Part shown: positions 25,583-34,024 of the stretch, one piece after another
Numbering within the stretch: position 1 is the first letter of the stretch
Layout: each line of letters opens with the position of its first letter
Notes under the pieces: model-generated
What the model saw: only the letters and a program-made list of their open reading frames with translations
What the model was told of the DNA's origin: nothing
The model's database searches: none
Source of the DNA: an uncultured Spirochaetales bacterium
GTDB lineage: Bacteria > Spirochaetota > Spirochaetia > Sphaerochaetales > Sphaerochaetaceae
NCBI GenBank assembly: GCA_949283235.1
Contig: CASDRY010000145.1
Location: 1 to 64,000, forward strand
Length of the DNA stretch: 64,000 bases
Direction of reading: 5' to 3'
Translations under genes and position numbers: made by a program

Positions 25583-28500
25583 ATGACACTGTCAGAACTA
25601 TCAGTAAGACGCCCAGTGCTGATGACAATGGTCTATGTCCTGATCTGCGTCATCTGCGTTGTATTCCTTCCGCGTCTTGATATGGCACTCTATCCAGATG
25701 TTGACCTTCCTGTTATCTCGGTAATGGTCAGCTGCAATGATGCAGGTCCGGAGGAGATTGAGCTCCAGGTAACAGATACCATGGAAGATTCTCTCAACTC
25801 CCTGCAGAATCTGGATACGATGACCTCCATTTCCCGAGAAGGCATGGCGATGGTTATTCTCGAGTTCAATTATGGAACGAACCTCGATGATGCATATGAT
25901 GATGTAACGACAATCACATCGATGCTTTCGAGAAGACTCCCTGACTGGGCTGAGAATCCTACAGTAATCCGTTTCGACTCCATGGGATCTGGATCAATCA
26001 TGCGTCTTACTCTCACAGGAGACAGAACAGAAGATGAGCTCCAGTATATCGCAGAGAACACCATCCAGCCTCTTATCGAAAGAGTCGAGGGTGTTTCCCA
26101 GGTCAATGTATATGGCGGAGCACCTGTTGAGTATAGCGTTGAGGTTGATCCTAACAGACTTGAAGCATACAACCTCTCGATTTCCCAGATTTCCGCAATG
26201 ATCGCGGCACGCAATATCCAGAGCACAGGTGGAGAGATTACCCAGAGGGGCATGGACTACCAGATCACAGGCGATGCTCGTTACATGACAATGGATGATA
26301 TCCGTCAGACAATCGTCGGCTATACCGGAAAAGGTACTCCTATCTACCTCCAGGATGTTGCAGAAGTTGTTGAAGACACTGCCTCTGGCGGTCGTCTCAC
26401 ATATCTTGATGGAAACGAGATTGTCACTATCAACATCTCCAATGAATCAGACAGCAACGAGACAACTGTCGCAAAGGCTGTCCGTGAAGCTCTTCCAGAG
26501 ATACAGGCAGTTCTCCCAGAGGGACTTGTTCTTGATATCCAGAGAGATTCAACAGAGATGATCACAGACACGATGGACGAGGTTGTAAACTCAGCTGTGC
26601 AGGGTGTTATTCTTGCAGCTGCTATCATCTTCGTCTTCCTCCGTGGAATCAAGACAACAATCATCATCTCCCTTTCGATGCCAATCTGTATTCTCATCAC
26701 GCTCATGCTGATGTCCGTAACAGGCATGTCAGTAAACGCAATGAGTATGTCAGGTCTTATCCTCGGTATCGGTATGACTGTTGATGCCTCCATCATCATT
26801 CTTGAAAACACCTATACATTCAGACAGAGAGGAGAAAGAAGCGCTGTAGCAGCTATCCTTGGAAGCAAGAACATGTTCACAGCTATCTGTGCTTCAACTC
26901 TCACAACAATCTGTGTATTCGTGCCTATTCTTATCTACAAGTATGACATCGGCATGATCGGTATCATGTTCCAGGATCTTGTCATCACAGTCTGTATCTC
27001 CCTCTTCGCTTCCCTCTTTGTAGCTGTAACTCTTGTTCCTGCCCTCTGCGGTTCAATCCTCAAGATCAACACAAGAACACAGAAGCCTCTCAGATGGAAG
27101 CCGCTGAAGGCTATCGACGATGCAATGGCAAATGGCGAGATGCATATGAGGAACGCTTATGTTAAGGTTCTCAATTTCTTCCTCAACAGAAAGTTCCTCC
27201 TCATTCTCCTTCTCGTTCTTCTTCTCATCGTGTCGCTTATTAAATTCGGAGACCTGGGAATCTCGCTCTTCCCGACATCAACAACGGATGACTCCGTAAC
27301 TCTCAACCTTACACTTGCTCAGGGAACAACACAGGATGTAACCAAAGAGTATGTCTTCGATATGGAGAAGAAGGTTCTGAATGCACTTCCGGAAGGAAGC
27401 TATGAGTCAATACTCACCGAAGTTGGTTCATCCAATACTGGTTCCATCGAGATTGATCTCCCTGATATCACGGAGCAGACATACTCAGTTTCAGATATCC
27501 AGGGCCTTCTCAGACCATTCCTGGATGATGATCCAGAGGCGGAATGGCTCTTCGAGAACTCTAGATCAATGTCAGGAAGCGGTATTCAGGTAGCAATCCA
27601 CTCCAACGATACTGCCCAGTCCCTTGCTGTTGCTAACCAGATTATGGATATCCTCCATACTTATGTTCCTCAGGTTGAGAACATCGACTCCGACCTCGAT
27701 AATGGTGCTCCTAAGTACTCAATCGAGATCGATCAGCAGAAAGCACAGGATCTTGGTGTATCAATGAGCGACTTGATGACAACTGTTCAGGCAGCGCTCA
27801 CAGGTGTAACAGCAACAGAGATTTCCACATTCGATACAGATACGACTTATGATCTTGTAGTAAGGCTTGATGAGGACCAGCTCCAGTCAATTGAAGATCT
27901 GGAGTCTCTGATGATTCCTACATCTACAGGTTCTAAGGTACGTCTCGATGCTGTAGCTGATCTTGTCGAAGGCACTGCTCCTCTCACAATCATGAGAGAG
28001 AATAAGGAGCGTATTAACCACGTCTCCGCAGACATCATGGAAGGCTATGCAGCTAACGAAGTTCAGGCAGCTGTTGATAAAGCACTCGCTGAGCACCTTG
28101 TTCTTCCAGAGGGAGTAACTCTCGAGCAGACAGGAGAAATGTCAACATTTGCAGAGTATCTTCCAACAATGGTGATGATCATCGTTCTTGCGCTCTTCCT
28201 CGTATACGCTGTCATGGCGGCGCAGTTCGAGTCAATGATCGATCCTCTCATCATATTCGCAACAATTCCTCTCCTCTTGATTGGTGTTATCTGGATCCAT
28301 GTCGCCATGGGCCAGCAGTTCTCACTATTCAGTATCGTAGGTATTGTCGCCCTCATCGGAACGGTCGTAAACAATGGTATTGTTCTTGTAGACTGTATCA
28401 ACCGTCTGGTAGAGCAGAAGGTTCCTGTAAAGCAGGCTTGTCTGCAGGCTGCATACGGACGTTTAAGGCCTATTCTGATGACAACTCTCACTACAATCCT

Positions 28501-28738
28501 GGGAATGATTCCTATGGCATTCTTCCCTGGAGAAGGTGCAGAGATGATGCAGCCGCTTGCTGTAACATTCACAGGTGGTATCATCACAGGCGCATTCCTC
28601 ACACTTCTTCTCTCACCTACTCTCTATCTCATCTTCAACAAACATAGGGAGAAGAAGTACAACGATCCTGACACGCTGACAAACCAGCTGAGGGAATACG
28701 ATATGAGAAGACTCCAGCACTTAGACGATATGATCTGA
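25583..28738 (+). CDS. RND-family multidrug efflux pump (HAE1/AcrB type)
   Basis: This inner-membrane transporter has 1051 aa and the RND arrangement: TM1, a large periplasmic loop, TM2-7, a second large loop, TM8-12. Family stretches include RRPVLMTMVYVL at the N-terminus and GMTVDASIIILEN in TM4. The proton-relay set differs from AcrB: the first TM4 Asp is kept (Asp401), the second is Ala402, and the TM10 Lys is Asn930 in VVNNGIVLVD. Such changes are common in non-proteobacterial relatives. The start codon follows the adaptor stop directly, and a strong terminator ends the operon. Substrates unknown. Confidence 0.93.
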   Translation: MTLSELSVRRPVLMTMVYVLICVICVVFLPRLDMALYPDVDLPVISVMVSCNDAGPEEIELQVTDTMEDSLNSLQNLDTMTSISREGMAMVILEFNYGTNLDDAYDDVTTITSMLSRRLPDWAENPTVIRFDSMGSGSIMRLTLTGDRTEDELQYIAENTIQPLIERVEGVSQVNVYGGAPVEYSVEVDPNRLEAYNLSISQISAMIAARNIQSTGGEITQRGMDYQITGDARYMTMDDIRQTIVGYTGKGTPIYLQDVAEVVEDTASGGRLTYLDGNEIVTINISNESDSNETTVAKAVREALPEIQAVLPEGLVLDIQRDSTEMITDTMDEVVNSAVQGVILAAAIIFVFLRGIKTTIIISLSMPICILITLMLMSVTGMSVNAMSMSGLILGIGMTVDASIIILENTYTFRQRGERSAVAAILGSKNMFTAICASTLTTICVFVPILIYKYDIGMIGIMFQDLVITVCISLFASLFVAVTLVPALCGSILKINTRTQKPLRWKPLKAIDDAMANGEMHMRNAYVKVLNFFLNRKFLLILLLVLLLIVSLIKFGDLGISLFPTSTTDDSVTLNLTLAQGTTQDVTKEYVFDMEKKVLNALPEGSYESILTEVGSSNTGSIEIDLPDITEQTYSVSDIQGLLRPFLDDDPEAEWLFENSRSMSGSGIQVAIHSNDTAQSLAVANQIMDILHTYVPQVENIDSDLDNGAPKYSIEIDQQKAQDLGVSMSDLMTTVQAALTGVTATEISTFDTDTTYDLVVRLDEDQLQSIEDLESLMIPTSTGSKVRLDAVADLVEGTAPLTIMRENKERINHVSADIMEGYAANEVQAAVDKALAEHLVLPEGVTLEQTGEMSTFAEYLPTMVMIIVLALFLVYAVMAAQFESMIDPLIIFATIPLLLIGVIWIHVAMGQQFSLFSIVGIVALIGTVVNNGIVLVDCINRLVEQKVPVKQACLQAAYGRLRPILMTTLTTILGMIPMAFFPGEGAEMMQPLAVTFTGGIITGAFLTLLLSPTLYLIFNKHREKKYNDPDTLTNQLREYDMRRLQHLDDMI

Positions 28739-28757
28739 TCCTGGAATCTCTCCAATT

Positions 28758-28787
28758 TGGGCAGAGCTTAGGCTTTGCCCATTTTTT
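28758..28787 (+). terminator. Terminator of the efflux operon
   Basis: A 10-bp stem TGGGCAGAGC / GCTTTGCCCA (one G-T pair) with loop TTAG is followed by TTTTTT. Confidence 0.92.
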
Positions 28788-28797
28788 AATCAAAAAA

Positions 28798-28826
28798 TTG
28801 CCAGTTCCGTAAAACTGCCTTAGACT
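28798..28826 (+). promoter_or_regulatory. Promoter of ade
   Basis: TTGCCA and TAGACT are 17 bp apart. ACGGAGGT follows before the ATG at 28843. Confidence 0.55.
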
Positions 28827-28842
28827 AATTACGGAGGTCAGA

Positions 28843-30585
28843 ATGAACAAGGAAAAAGCTTCAAGACTTATTGATGCAGCTATGGGAAGGAGCTTATGCG
28901 ATCTTGTCATCAGAAATGCTGAAGTCGTAGATGTATGCAACAAGAACTCCTTCAAGGCAGATGTTTATGTAAAAGATGGCATGATAGCAGGCTTTGATGG
29001 TGATAGAAAAGCCAAAGAAGAAATAGACGCAAAAGGAAAATTCCTTCTTCCAGGACTCATCGATGCCCATTGTCATATAGAGTCCTCTCACCTCTCCCCT
29101 TCTGAGTTCTCAGATGCAGTCATACCATGCGGAACTACAACTGTAATCGCGGACCCACATGAAATATGCAATGTAACTGGGCTAGATGGCATGAAGTACA
29201 TGCTCGATGCTTCAGAGGATATACCGCTTTCAGTATTCCTTATGTTTCCATCATGTGTACCTGCAACTCCTTTTGAACATGCGGGAGCCATACTCAACAA
29301 GGATGAGATTGAGAAGTTCATTGACAATCCTCGTGTTCTTGGTCTTGGAGAGATGATGAACTACCCAGGAGTTGCCTCCTGTGACGAGACAGTGATGGAT
29401 AAACTCGAATGCGCTTACAAGCGGGGAAAGAACATCGACGGACACGCTCCTTCTATCAAGGGGCCAGCGCTCGATGGATACAGGGCAGCTGGAATAACGA
29501 CAGACCATGAATGCGAAACTCCAGAAGAGCTTACAGATAAAGTCAGGAAAGGAATGTATGTAATGCTCAGGGAAGGGACTGCTTGCAAGAATGTTCTGCA
29601 GCTTCTTCCAGGGGTGACTGAAGGAAATTCCTCACGTATCCTCTTCTGTACCGATGATAGACAGCCACAGTCCATTGTCGAGGAAGGACATGTGAATTAC
29701 GGAATAAGCCTAGCTATACAGCATGGACTGAATCCATATACAGCTGTTTCGATGGCAACTCTCAATGCCGCAATCTGCTATGGCCTGAAAGACAGGGGAA
29801 TAATAGCCCCAGGATACAGGGCGGATTTCATTCTCACATCTACACTTAATGAAGGCATTAAGCCGGATGAGGTCTTTATTCTTGGAAAGAAAGTTGCGGA
29901 GAAAGGAAAGATCCTCGCAAAAGCAAAGCATACAGAACCTTTAAATGTTTCCGGAAAGATGGATGTAAAGGATTTCTCTGCCACAAAGCTTTCATTCAGG
30001 CCAGGATCAGACCATGTAAGGATCATTGATATCATTCCAGGCGGAGTTGTCACGGGCAATGGAGAAGGATGGATCAAGCGTGATGAGAATGGCGAATGGA
30101 TTCATGAAGATGATAAGGATATTCTTAAACTTGCTGTAGTTGAACGCCATCATGGAACTGGAAATGTCGGTGTGGGACTTATCAGGGGATATGGCATGAA
30201 GCATGGTGCTGTAGCAACTTCCATTGCCCACGATTCTCACAACATCATCGTTATTGGTGATAATGATTCCGATATGGTAGCTGCAGTGAGAAAGCTGATT
30301 GAAACCGGCGGTGGAATAACAATGTTCAAGGATGGAAAGGAACTTGGAACTCACGTTCTTGAAATAGCTGGATTAATGACTGATCAGCCGCTTGAAGAGG
30401 TAACTGATTGCCTTCGCAAAATGCATCAGACAGCAGACAAAGAGCTAAAAGTGAACAGCAAGATAGATCCATTCATGACACTCTGCTTCATGGCTCTTCC
30501 CGTAATTCCTTCATTGAAGCTTACAGACTGCGGTCTATTCGATGTTGATGCATTCTCATTCACTGAGACTGCTATCAAGGAGTGA
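28843..30585 (+). CDS. ade: Adenine deaminase
   Basis: This amidohydrolase converts adenine to hypoxanthine (580 aa, usual size). The metal-binding motif LPGLIDAHCHIESSHLSP (about 69-86) matches bacterial Ade, as do TTTVIADPHEICNV and FCTDDRQP, which supplies the late metal-ligand Asp. The C-terminal domain VVERHHGTGNVGVGL is also specific to this family. It works in purine salvage. The gene is monocistronic and its end overlaps the convergent recX by 30 bp. Confidence 0.95.
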   Translation: MNKEKASRLIDAAMGRSLCDLVIRNAEVVDVCNKNSFKADVYVKDGMIAGFDGDRKAKEEIDAKGKFLLPGLIDAHCHIESSHLSPSEFSDAVIPCGTTTVIADPHEICNVTGLDGMKYMLDASEDIPLSVFLMFPSCVPATPFEHAGAILNKDEIEKFIDNPRVLGLGEMMNYPGVASCDETVMDKLECAYKRGKNIDGHAPSIKGPALDGYRAAGITTDHECETPEELTDKVRKGMYVMLREGTACKNVLQLLPGVTEGNSSRILFCTDDRQPQSIVEEGHVNYGISLAIQHGLNPYTAVSMATLNAAICYGLKDRGIIAPGYRADFILTSTLNEGIKPDEVFILGKKVAEKGKILAKAKHTEPLNVSGKMDVKDFSATKLSFRPGSDHVRIIDIIPGGVVTGNGEGWIKRDENGEWIHEDDKDILKLAVVERHHGTGNVGVGLIRGYGMKHGAVATSIAHDSHNIIVIGDNDSDMVAAVRKLIETGGGITMFKDGKELGTHVLEIAGLMTDQPLEEVTDCLRKMHQTADKELKVNSKIDPFMTLCFMALPVIPSLKLTDCGLFDVDAFSFTETAIKE

Positions 30586-30996
30586 GAAAGCTTCCCTGAT
30601 TTCACTTTCTCTCCAGCCTTTTCTGAGGAGGGTGGCTCTAGTCCCCTCCTCTCCTTTTTTCCTTAAGAGTATGCCCGCATATTCAGAAAGCGGCTTTATA
30701 TAACCGCCACTTTCCCAGACTTCTTCTAAAGCTTCATCAGCAACAGATTTTGGAGTTCCTTTATCGAGAAGCCTCATTTTAAGGATGCTTCTTCCTTCTG
30801 GATTCTTTCTCAGTCTTGAACGTATATAGCTCTCAGCAAAACGTCTCTCTGAAAGACTTCCCTCTTCTAAGAGCTTATCAACAGTTTCATCTATTTCATC
30901 AGAACTGGCACCCCGCTCTTTCAGCTTTCTTCTTATTTCCTTCTCAGTGTGTTCCCTCGCAGCGAGAAGCTTAATAGCTCTTTCATATGCATCCAT
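30556..30996 (-). CDS. recX: RecX family regulatory protein
   Basis: This 146-aa basic, all-helical protein has the tandem three-helix RecX repeats (ALxLLAxREHTEKEIRRKL, then SERRFAESYIRSR, then a third repeat with LLRKGWRESEIREAF). RecX modulates RecA filaments. recA is not adjacent. The 3' end is antisense to the ade 3' end. Confidence 0.85.
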   Translation of the reverse strand: MDAYERAIKLLAAREHTEKEIRRKLKERGASSDEIDETVDKLLEEGSLSERRFAESYIRSRLRKNPEGRSILKMRLLDKGTPKSVADEALEEVWESGGYIKPLSEYAGILLRKKGEEGTRATLLRKGWRESEIREAFSLLDSSLSE

Positions 30997-31010
30997 GCGT
31001 TTATGATAAG

Positions 31011-31033
31011 AAAAGGATCTGGATTTCTCCAGA
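31011..31033 (-). terminator. Terminator of the Rpn-type gene
   Basis: Minus-strand TCTGGA-GAAA-TCCAGA is followed by TCCTTTTC. It lies 8 nt after the stop codon. The same hairpin and flank recur at 32005-32029. Confidence 0.75.
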
Positions 31034-31041
31034 GCTAATGA

Positions 31042-31869
31042 TTACTGCTTAATGCTATCCGCAATTTTTTGAATAGCATCCATTGAAAGCCCAGTACTTA
31101 TGGAGATATCAGAAAAGGTAAAATTCGCTTTCAACATGTTAACAGCAACTTTATTGATACCTTTTTTCTCGCCTTCTCTAAAACTCTCCTTTCTTGCAGA
31201 AGCTGCCGCCTTCGCCTTTATTTCCTCAATCATTCCATATGTCTGAATCATTTCTTTCTCACTCCCTTTTACCCTCATCAGCGCTTCTTTAAGCACAGGT
31301 GTCACTATCCTTCCAAGATCCTTCTCTACTATATCAGCTGAGAATACCCTGAACCCCTCTTCCATCTTACCATCAAACATAGCATTTGCCATTACCAGTT
31401 TGCTTTTCGTATTGGGCATGTAATACTTTTCTTCCTCCATATACGAGTAATTACATATAGCCTTGCCTCTCCCTCCTGCATCGTTAAATGTGATGAAGAT
31501 AACTGTACGCTCCTTCATATCCGAGTATCTCTTCATTCCTTTTCTAAGAGTCTCTCCTGCAAGCATCGCTTCATAGTAGCTTGCCCTAGCCATGATTTCT
31601 TTACTGCTGATAAGGACTTTTTGCATCTCACAGACATAGACATTACCTTTCTTATCTCTTGCGTGAAGATCATAGATTATGCTCTTTCCGGTTCTCTCTT
31701 TATGAAGCTGTGTATGCACATCCTTTATTCTTATGTCATCACGGCATAGGATTGTGCTGATGATATATTCAGCGCAGCGAGGATTGTCATCAAGCGCTAT
31801 TGCAAAGGCTAAATTATCTGAGAGACTTAGATTCTCAATAAGTTTTCTATCACTTTCCGGTATTTCCAA
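31042..31869 (-). CDS. Rpn/PD-(D/E)XK nuclease family protein (transposase-like)
   Basis: This 275-aa protein belongs to the PD-(D/E)XK nuclease 'putative transposase' family related to RpnA-E. The nuclease core shows SIIYDLHARDKKGNVYVCEMQKV, with the D ... E-x-Q pattern. The C-terminal half has the helical KESFREGEKKGI stretch usual for the family. No ATG fits. The second of two TTG codons, at 31869, has AGGAGG 6 nt upstream and is preferred over the TTG six bases earlier that abuts the ribosome site. Rpn proteins promote recombination and some act in phage defence. No terminal repeats mark it as mobile. Confidence 0.82.
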   Translation of the reverse strand: MEIPESDRKLIENLSLSDNLAFAIALDDNPRCAEYIISTILCRDDIRIKDVHTQLHKERTGKSIIYDLHARDKKGNVYVCEMQKVLISSKEIMARASYYEAMLAGETLRKGMKRYSDMKERTVIFITFNDAGGRGKAICNYSYMEEEKYYMPNTKSKLVMANAMFDGKMEEGFRVFSADIVEKDLGRIVTPVLKEALMRVKGSEKEMIQTYGMIEEIKAKAAASARKESFREGEKKGINKVAVNMLKANFTFSDISISTGLSMDAIQKIADSIKQ

Positions 31870-32004
31870 AGCCAACCTCCTTTTTCAGGTTCTATATATC
31901 TATACGCACTAGGCACCTGTTTTGGTCAGCTTTTTATGAAACATCATGATGGTCACTTGCTGTTTTAACTAGAGATCAAATCTCAAAGCAAGTCAGACAT
32001 GCAT

Positions 32005-32029
32005 AAAAAAGGATCTGGATTTCTCCAGA
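32005..32029 (-). terminator. Terminator of the small secreted protein gene
   Basis: Minus-strand TCTGGA-GAAA-TCCAGA followed by TCCTTTTTT, nearly identical to the terminator at 31011. Confidence 0.82.
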
Positions 32030-32038
32030 CCCTTGCAT

Positions 32039-32512
32039 TTACTCTACCACGACCTGGTAAATTGTTGCTGTTCCGCCTCCTGCGGATACTGTATAAGTTC
32101 CAGTCGCTTCAATTGGATATTCAATTGAAACTGTCACTCCATCTGCAGAGGTTCCTGTCAATGTTTCAGCTACTCCTGTATCGGAAGAAAGGAGAAGAGA
32201 AAGCTCCGTTCCATCCGATGGTGCAAGTGCTGTGATTTTGAGCGTTTCACCTTCGTTTGCAGAGAATGAGAGAAGGCTATCACCAGAGAGGGTAAGCATC
32301 TTTTCATATGCATTGCCATCTGCATCTACAGCAGAAGCAGAAGAAGTTACGACCTCTGCACTACCATTTCCGAGAACAAGGGAGACATCTCCGATTGCTG
32401 TATCAGATGTGATAGCACCTAGCTGAAGATCATCCGCGCTGACATTTACAGCTGCGGAAAGAGTGAATCCGATTACTAGAAGAGTACAAATCAATGCTGT
32501 GATTCTTTTCAT
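32039..32512 (-). CDS. Small secreted beta-rich protein
   Basis: This 157-aa protein has a clear signal peptide (about 1-20, MKRITALICTLLVIGFTLSA) and no lipobox, so it should be exported. The mature part is Ser/Thr/Gly-rich and beta-strand rich. Its end, GTYTVSAGGGTATIYQVVVE, resembles the closing strands of jelly-roll or carbohydrate-binding modules, but no family can be named. AAGGAGAAAG precedes the ATG. It is monocistronic between strong terminators. Confidence 0.75.
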   Translation of the reverse strand: MKRITALICTLLVIGFTLSAAVNVSADDLQLGAITSDTAIGDVSLVLGNGSAEVVTSSASAVDADGNAYEKMLTLSGDSLLSFSANEGETLKITALAPSDGTELSLLLSSDTGVAETLTGTSADGVTVSIEYPIEATGTYTVSAGGGTATIYQVVVE

Positions 32513-32612
32513 TTCTTTCTCCTTGCACTGGAGTATCAGAAATCAGCATGGAGAAAAGATGTATCAATGATGGTTATTTAAAATTGAAATAATGATGAAA
32601 TTGTGAAGGAAA

Positions 32613-32652
32613 GAAAACAAAAACCGACCTCTGGAGCAAAGGATTCCAAGGT
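32613..32652 (-). terminator. Strong terminator downstream of rplM-rpsI
   Basis: Minus-strand ACCTTGGA and TCCAGAGGT pair over 8 bp with one bulged G, followed by CGGTTTTTGTTTTC. Confidence 0.7.
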
Positions 32653-32745
32653 TTACACCCCACCGCTTAGTTCCATTCCAAGTAAGCTTTTCCAATCGAA
32701 GATAACAATAGAGAATTCTTTGTAAATGAAATGTAAAATGCAAAA

Positions 32746-32774
32746 ATAATGACCGATCTGAAAAGACCGGCCAT
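32746..32774 (-). terminator. Weak hairpin just after rpsI
   Basis: Minus-strand TGGCCGGTC and GATCGGTCA can pair with two mismatches around TTTTCA and are followed by TTATTTTTG. It may be a first, leaky terminator. Confidence 0.4.
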
Positions 32775-32793
32775 GTAAGCTGAGATAAGTTTT

Positions 32794-33210
32794 TTATCTC
32801 TTTGAGAACTGGAAGCGTCTTCTTGCGCCTCTCTGTCCATACTTCTTTCTTTCGACCATTCTGGAATCTCTGGTCATATAGCCAGCTGCATGGAGAGCAG
32901 GACGAAGATCTGCATCGTAGTTTACAAGAGCTCTAGCAAGACCATGTCTGCAAGCCTCTGCCTGTGAGCAGATACCACCACCAGCTACTGTGATAACGAG
33001 ATCATACTTTCCAGTTGTCTCTGTTACCTCGAATGGCTGAAGAACCTTCGCTGCGTTGATTGCATCGACGAAGTACTCCTCAAGCTTCTTTCCGTTTACC
33101 TTAACCTGACCGTTACCTTCCCTGAGATATACTCTTGCAACGGAAGTCTTGCGGCGACCAACGCCGTGGCCGAGGTTGATTGACTTGATATCTTCTTTCT
33201 TGGTAGCCAT
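32794..33210 (-). CDS. rpsI: 30S ribosomal protein S9
   Basis: This 138-aa protein is S9, slightly longer at the N-terminus than the E. coli form. GHGVGRRKTSVARVYL begins the core, and the C-terminus ends in the universal basic tail KYGQRGARRRFQFSKR that reaches the P-site. It follows rplM by 11 nt in the conserved rplM-rpsI operon. Confidence 0.97.
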   Translation of the reverse strand: MATKKEDIKSINLGHGVGRRKTSVARVYLREGNGQVKVNGKKLEEYFVDAINAAKVLQPFEVTETTGKYDLVITVAGGGICSQAEACRHGLARALVNYDADLRPALHAAGYMTRDSRMVERKKYGQRGARRRFQFSKR

Positions 33211-33221
33211 TTCGCCTCTCC

Positions 33222-33650
33222 TTAAATCTCAACAGCAATTGGCTGCTGTGCCATGTGTGGGTGCTCAGCCCCTGCATAGATCTTCACGTTTGTATAGAGC
33301 TTTCTTCCAAGTCTGTTGTTTGGAAGCATACCCTTTATAGCGTGCTCCATCGGATAGGTAGGCTTGCGTGCTACCATCTTTCCATACGGCTCAGCCTTGA
33401 GTCCGCCTGGATACATAGAGTGGCGATAATAAATCTTATCTTCCATCTTGTTGCCGGTGACTTTTGCCTTGGCTGCGTTGATGATGATTACGTAATCACC
33501 GATTTCCTGGTGAGGAACGTACTCTGCTTTGTTCTTGCCTCTAAGGATGTATGCAGCCTCTGCAGCTACTCTTCCAAGTGGCTTTCCCTCTGCATCGATG
33601 AGATACCATTTTCTCTCAATCGACTGCGGTTTAATGAAAATAGTCTTCAT
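33222..33650 (-). CDS. rplM: 50S ribosomal protein L13
   Basis: This 142-aa protein has exactly the E. coli L13 length when started at the ATG at 33650. AAGG lies 8 nt upstream. A TTG five codons earlier is in frame but less likely. Conserved segments are KWYLIDAEGKPLGRVA, GDYVIIINAAKAKVTGNK and the C-terminal AGAEHPHMAQQP. It is the first gene of the rplM-rpsI operon, after an unusually long leader. Confidence 0.97.
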   Translation of the reverse strand: MKTIFIKPQSIERKWYLIDAEGKPLGRVAAEAAYILRGKNKAEYVPHQEIGDYVIIINAAKAKVTGNKMEDKIYYRHSMYPGGLKAEPYGKMVARKPTYPMEHAIKGMLPNNRLGRKLYTNVKIYAGAEHPHMAQQPIAVEI

Positions 33651-33913
33651 AAACTCAACCTTCAATCATTTTCTCTAAGGTTTACCCTCTTCCCTACAGG
33701 AGCAAAGCACCCTTCAGGAACGCATCGATCCGGCTTATGGATCGGGAAAAATACAGTTCACCGAACCCTAAGGCTCTGACAGCTTTTCTGGAGTTCCCGG
33801 GGAAAGGAAGATTTATTGAAGATTGCTCTTCGGCTCCTTCTAAGCGCAGAAATCCTCAAGATACCTGCATCATCCACTCATGCGAGAGTGTGCGAAAACT
33901 CGCACAGCACTGC
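33651..33913 (-). promoter_or_regulatory. Long structured 5' leader of rplM-rpsI
   Basis: About 255 nt lie between the predicted start and the rplM ATG. At the 5' end is a perfect hairpin GTGCGA-GTTT-TCGCAC (33890-33905). A second clear hairpin, CGATCC-ATAAGCC-GGATCG, lies at about 33726-33744. L13 leaders that bind L13 are known in other phyla. This one matches none that I can recall. Confidence 0.5.
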
Positions 33914-33943
33914 ATTATATCGAAGAACATATTTCAATGTAAA
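33914..33943 (-). promoter_or_regulatory. Promoter of rplM-rpsI
   Basis: Minus-strand TTTACA and a perfect TATAAT are 18 bp apart. This is the only good promoter upstream of rplM. Confidence 0.7.
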
Positions 33944-34024
33944 GATATATTCCAAAGAAAGCAAAAGGTAATAAGAACAGCTTTTCAGCTACCGCTTATG
34001 ATAACCGAAAAGCAGATAAGATAA

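Larger units (their letters stand above)
32513..32793. other. Intergenic region between the secreted protein gene and rpsI
   Basis: No gene is seen. The stretch holds two minus-strand hairpins, one weak and one strong, with a possible promoter (TTTACA-N16-TATCTT) between them. A transcript of about 90 nt between that promoter and the strong hairpin is possible. Confidence 0.45.

Noticed and set aside
31042-31869. Insertion sequence around the Rpn-type gene
   Set aside because: Despite the family's 'transposase' label, no terminal inverted repeats or target duplications flank it; the repeated hairpins beside it are terminators.
33255-33779. A 174-codon open frame on the plus strand
   Set aside because: It is the reverse of rplM and its leader; the L13 sequence on the other strand is unmistakable.
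33737-34024. A 95-codon plus-strand frame in the rplM upstream region
   Set aside because: No ribosome site, no family resemblance, and the region carries the rplM promoter and hairpins on the minus strand.
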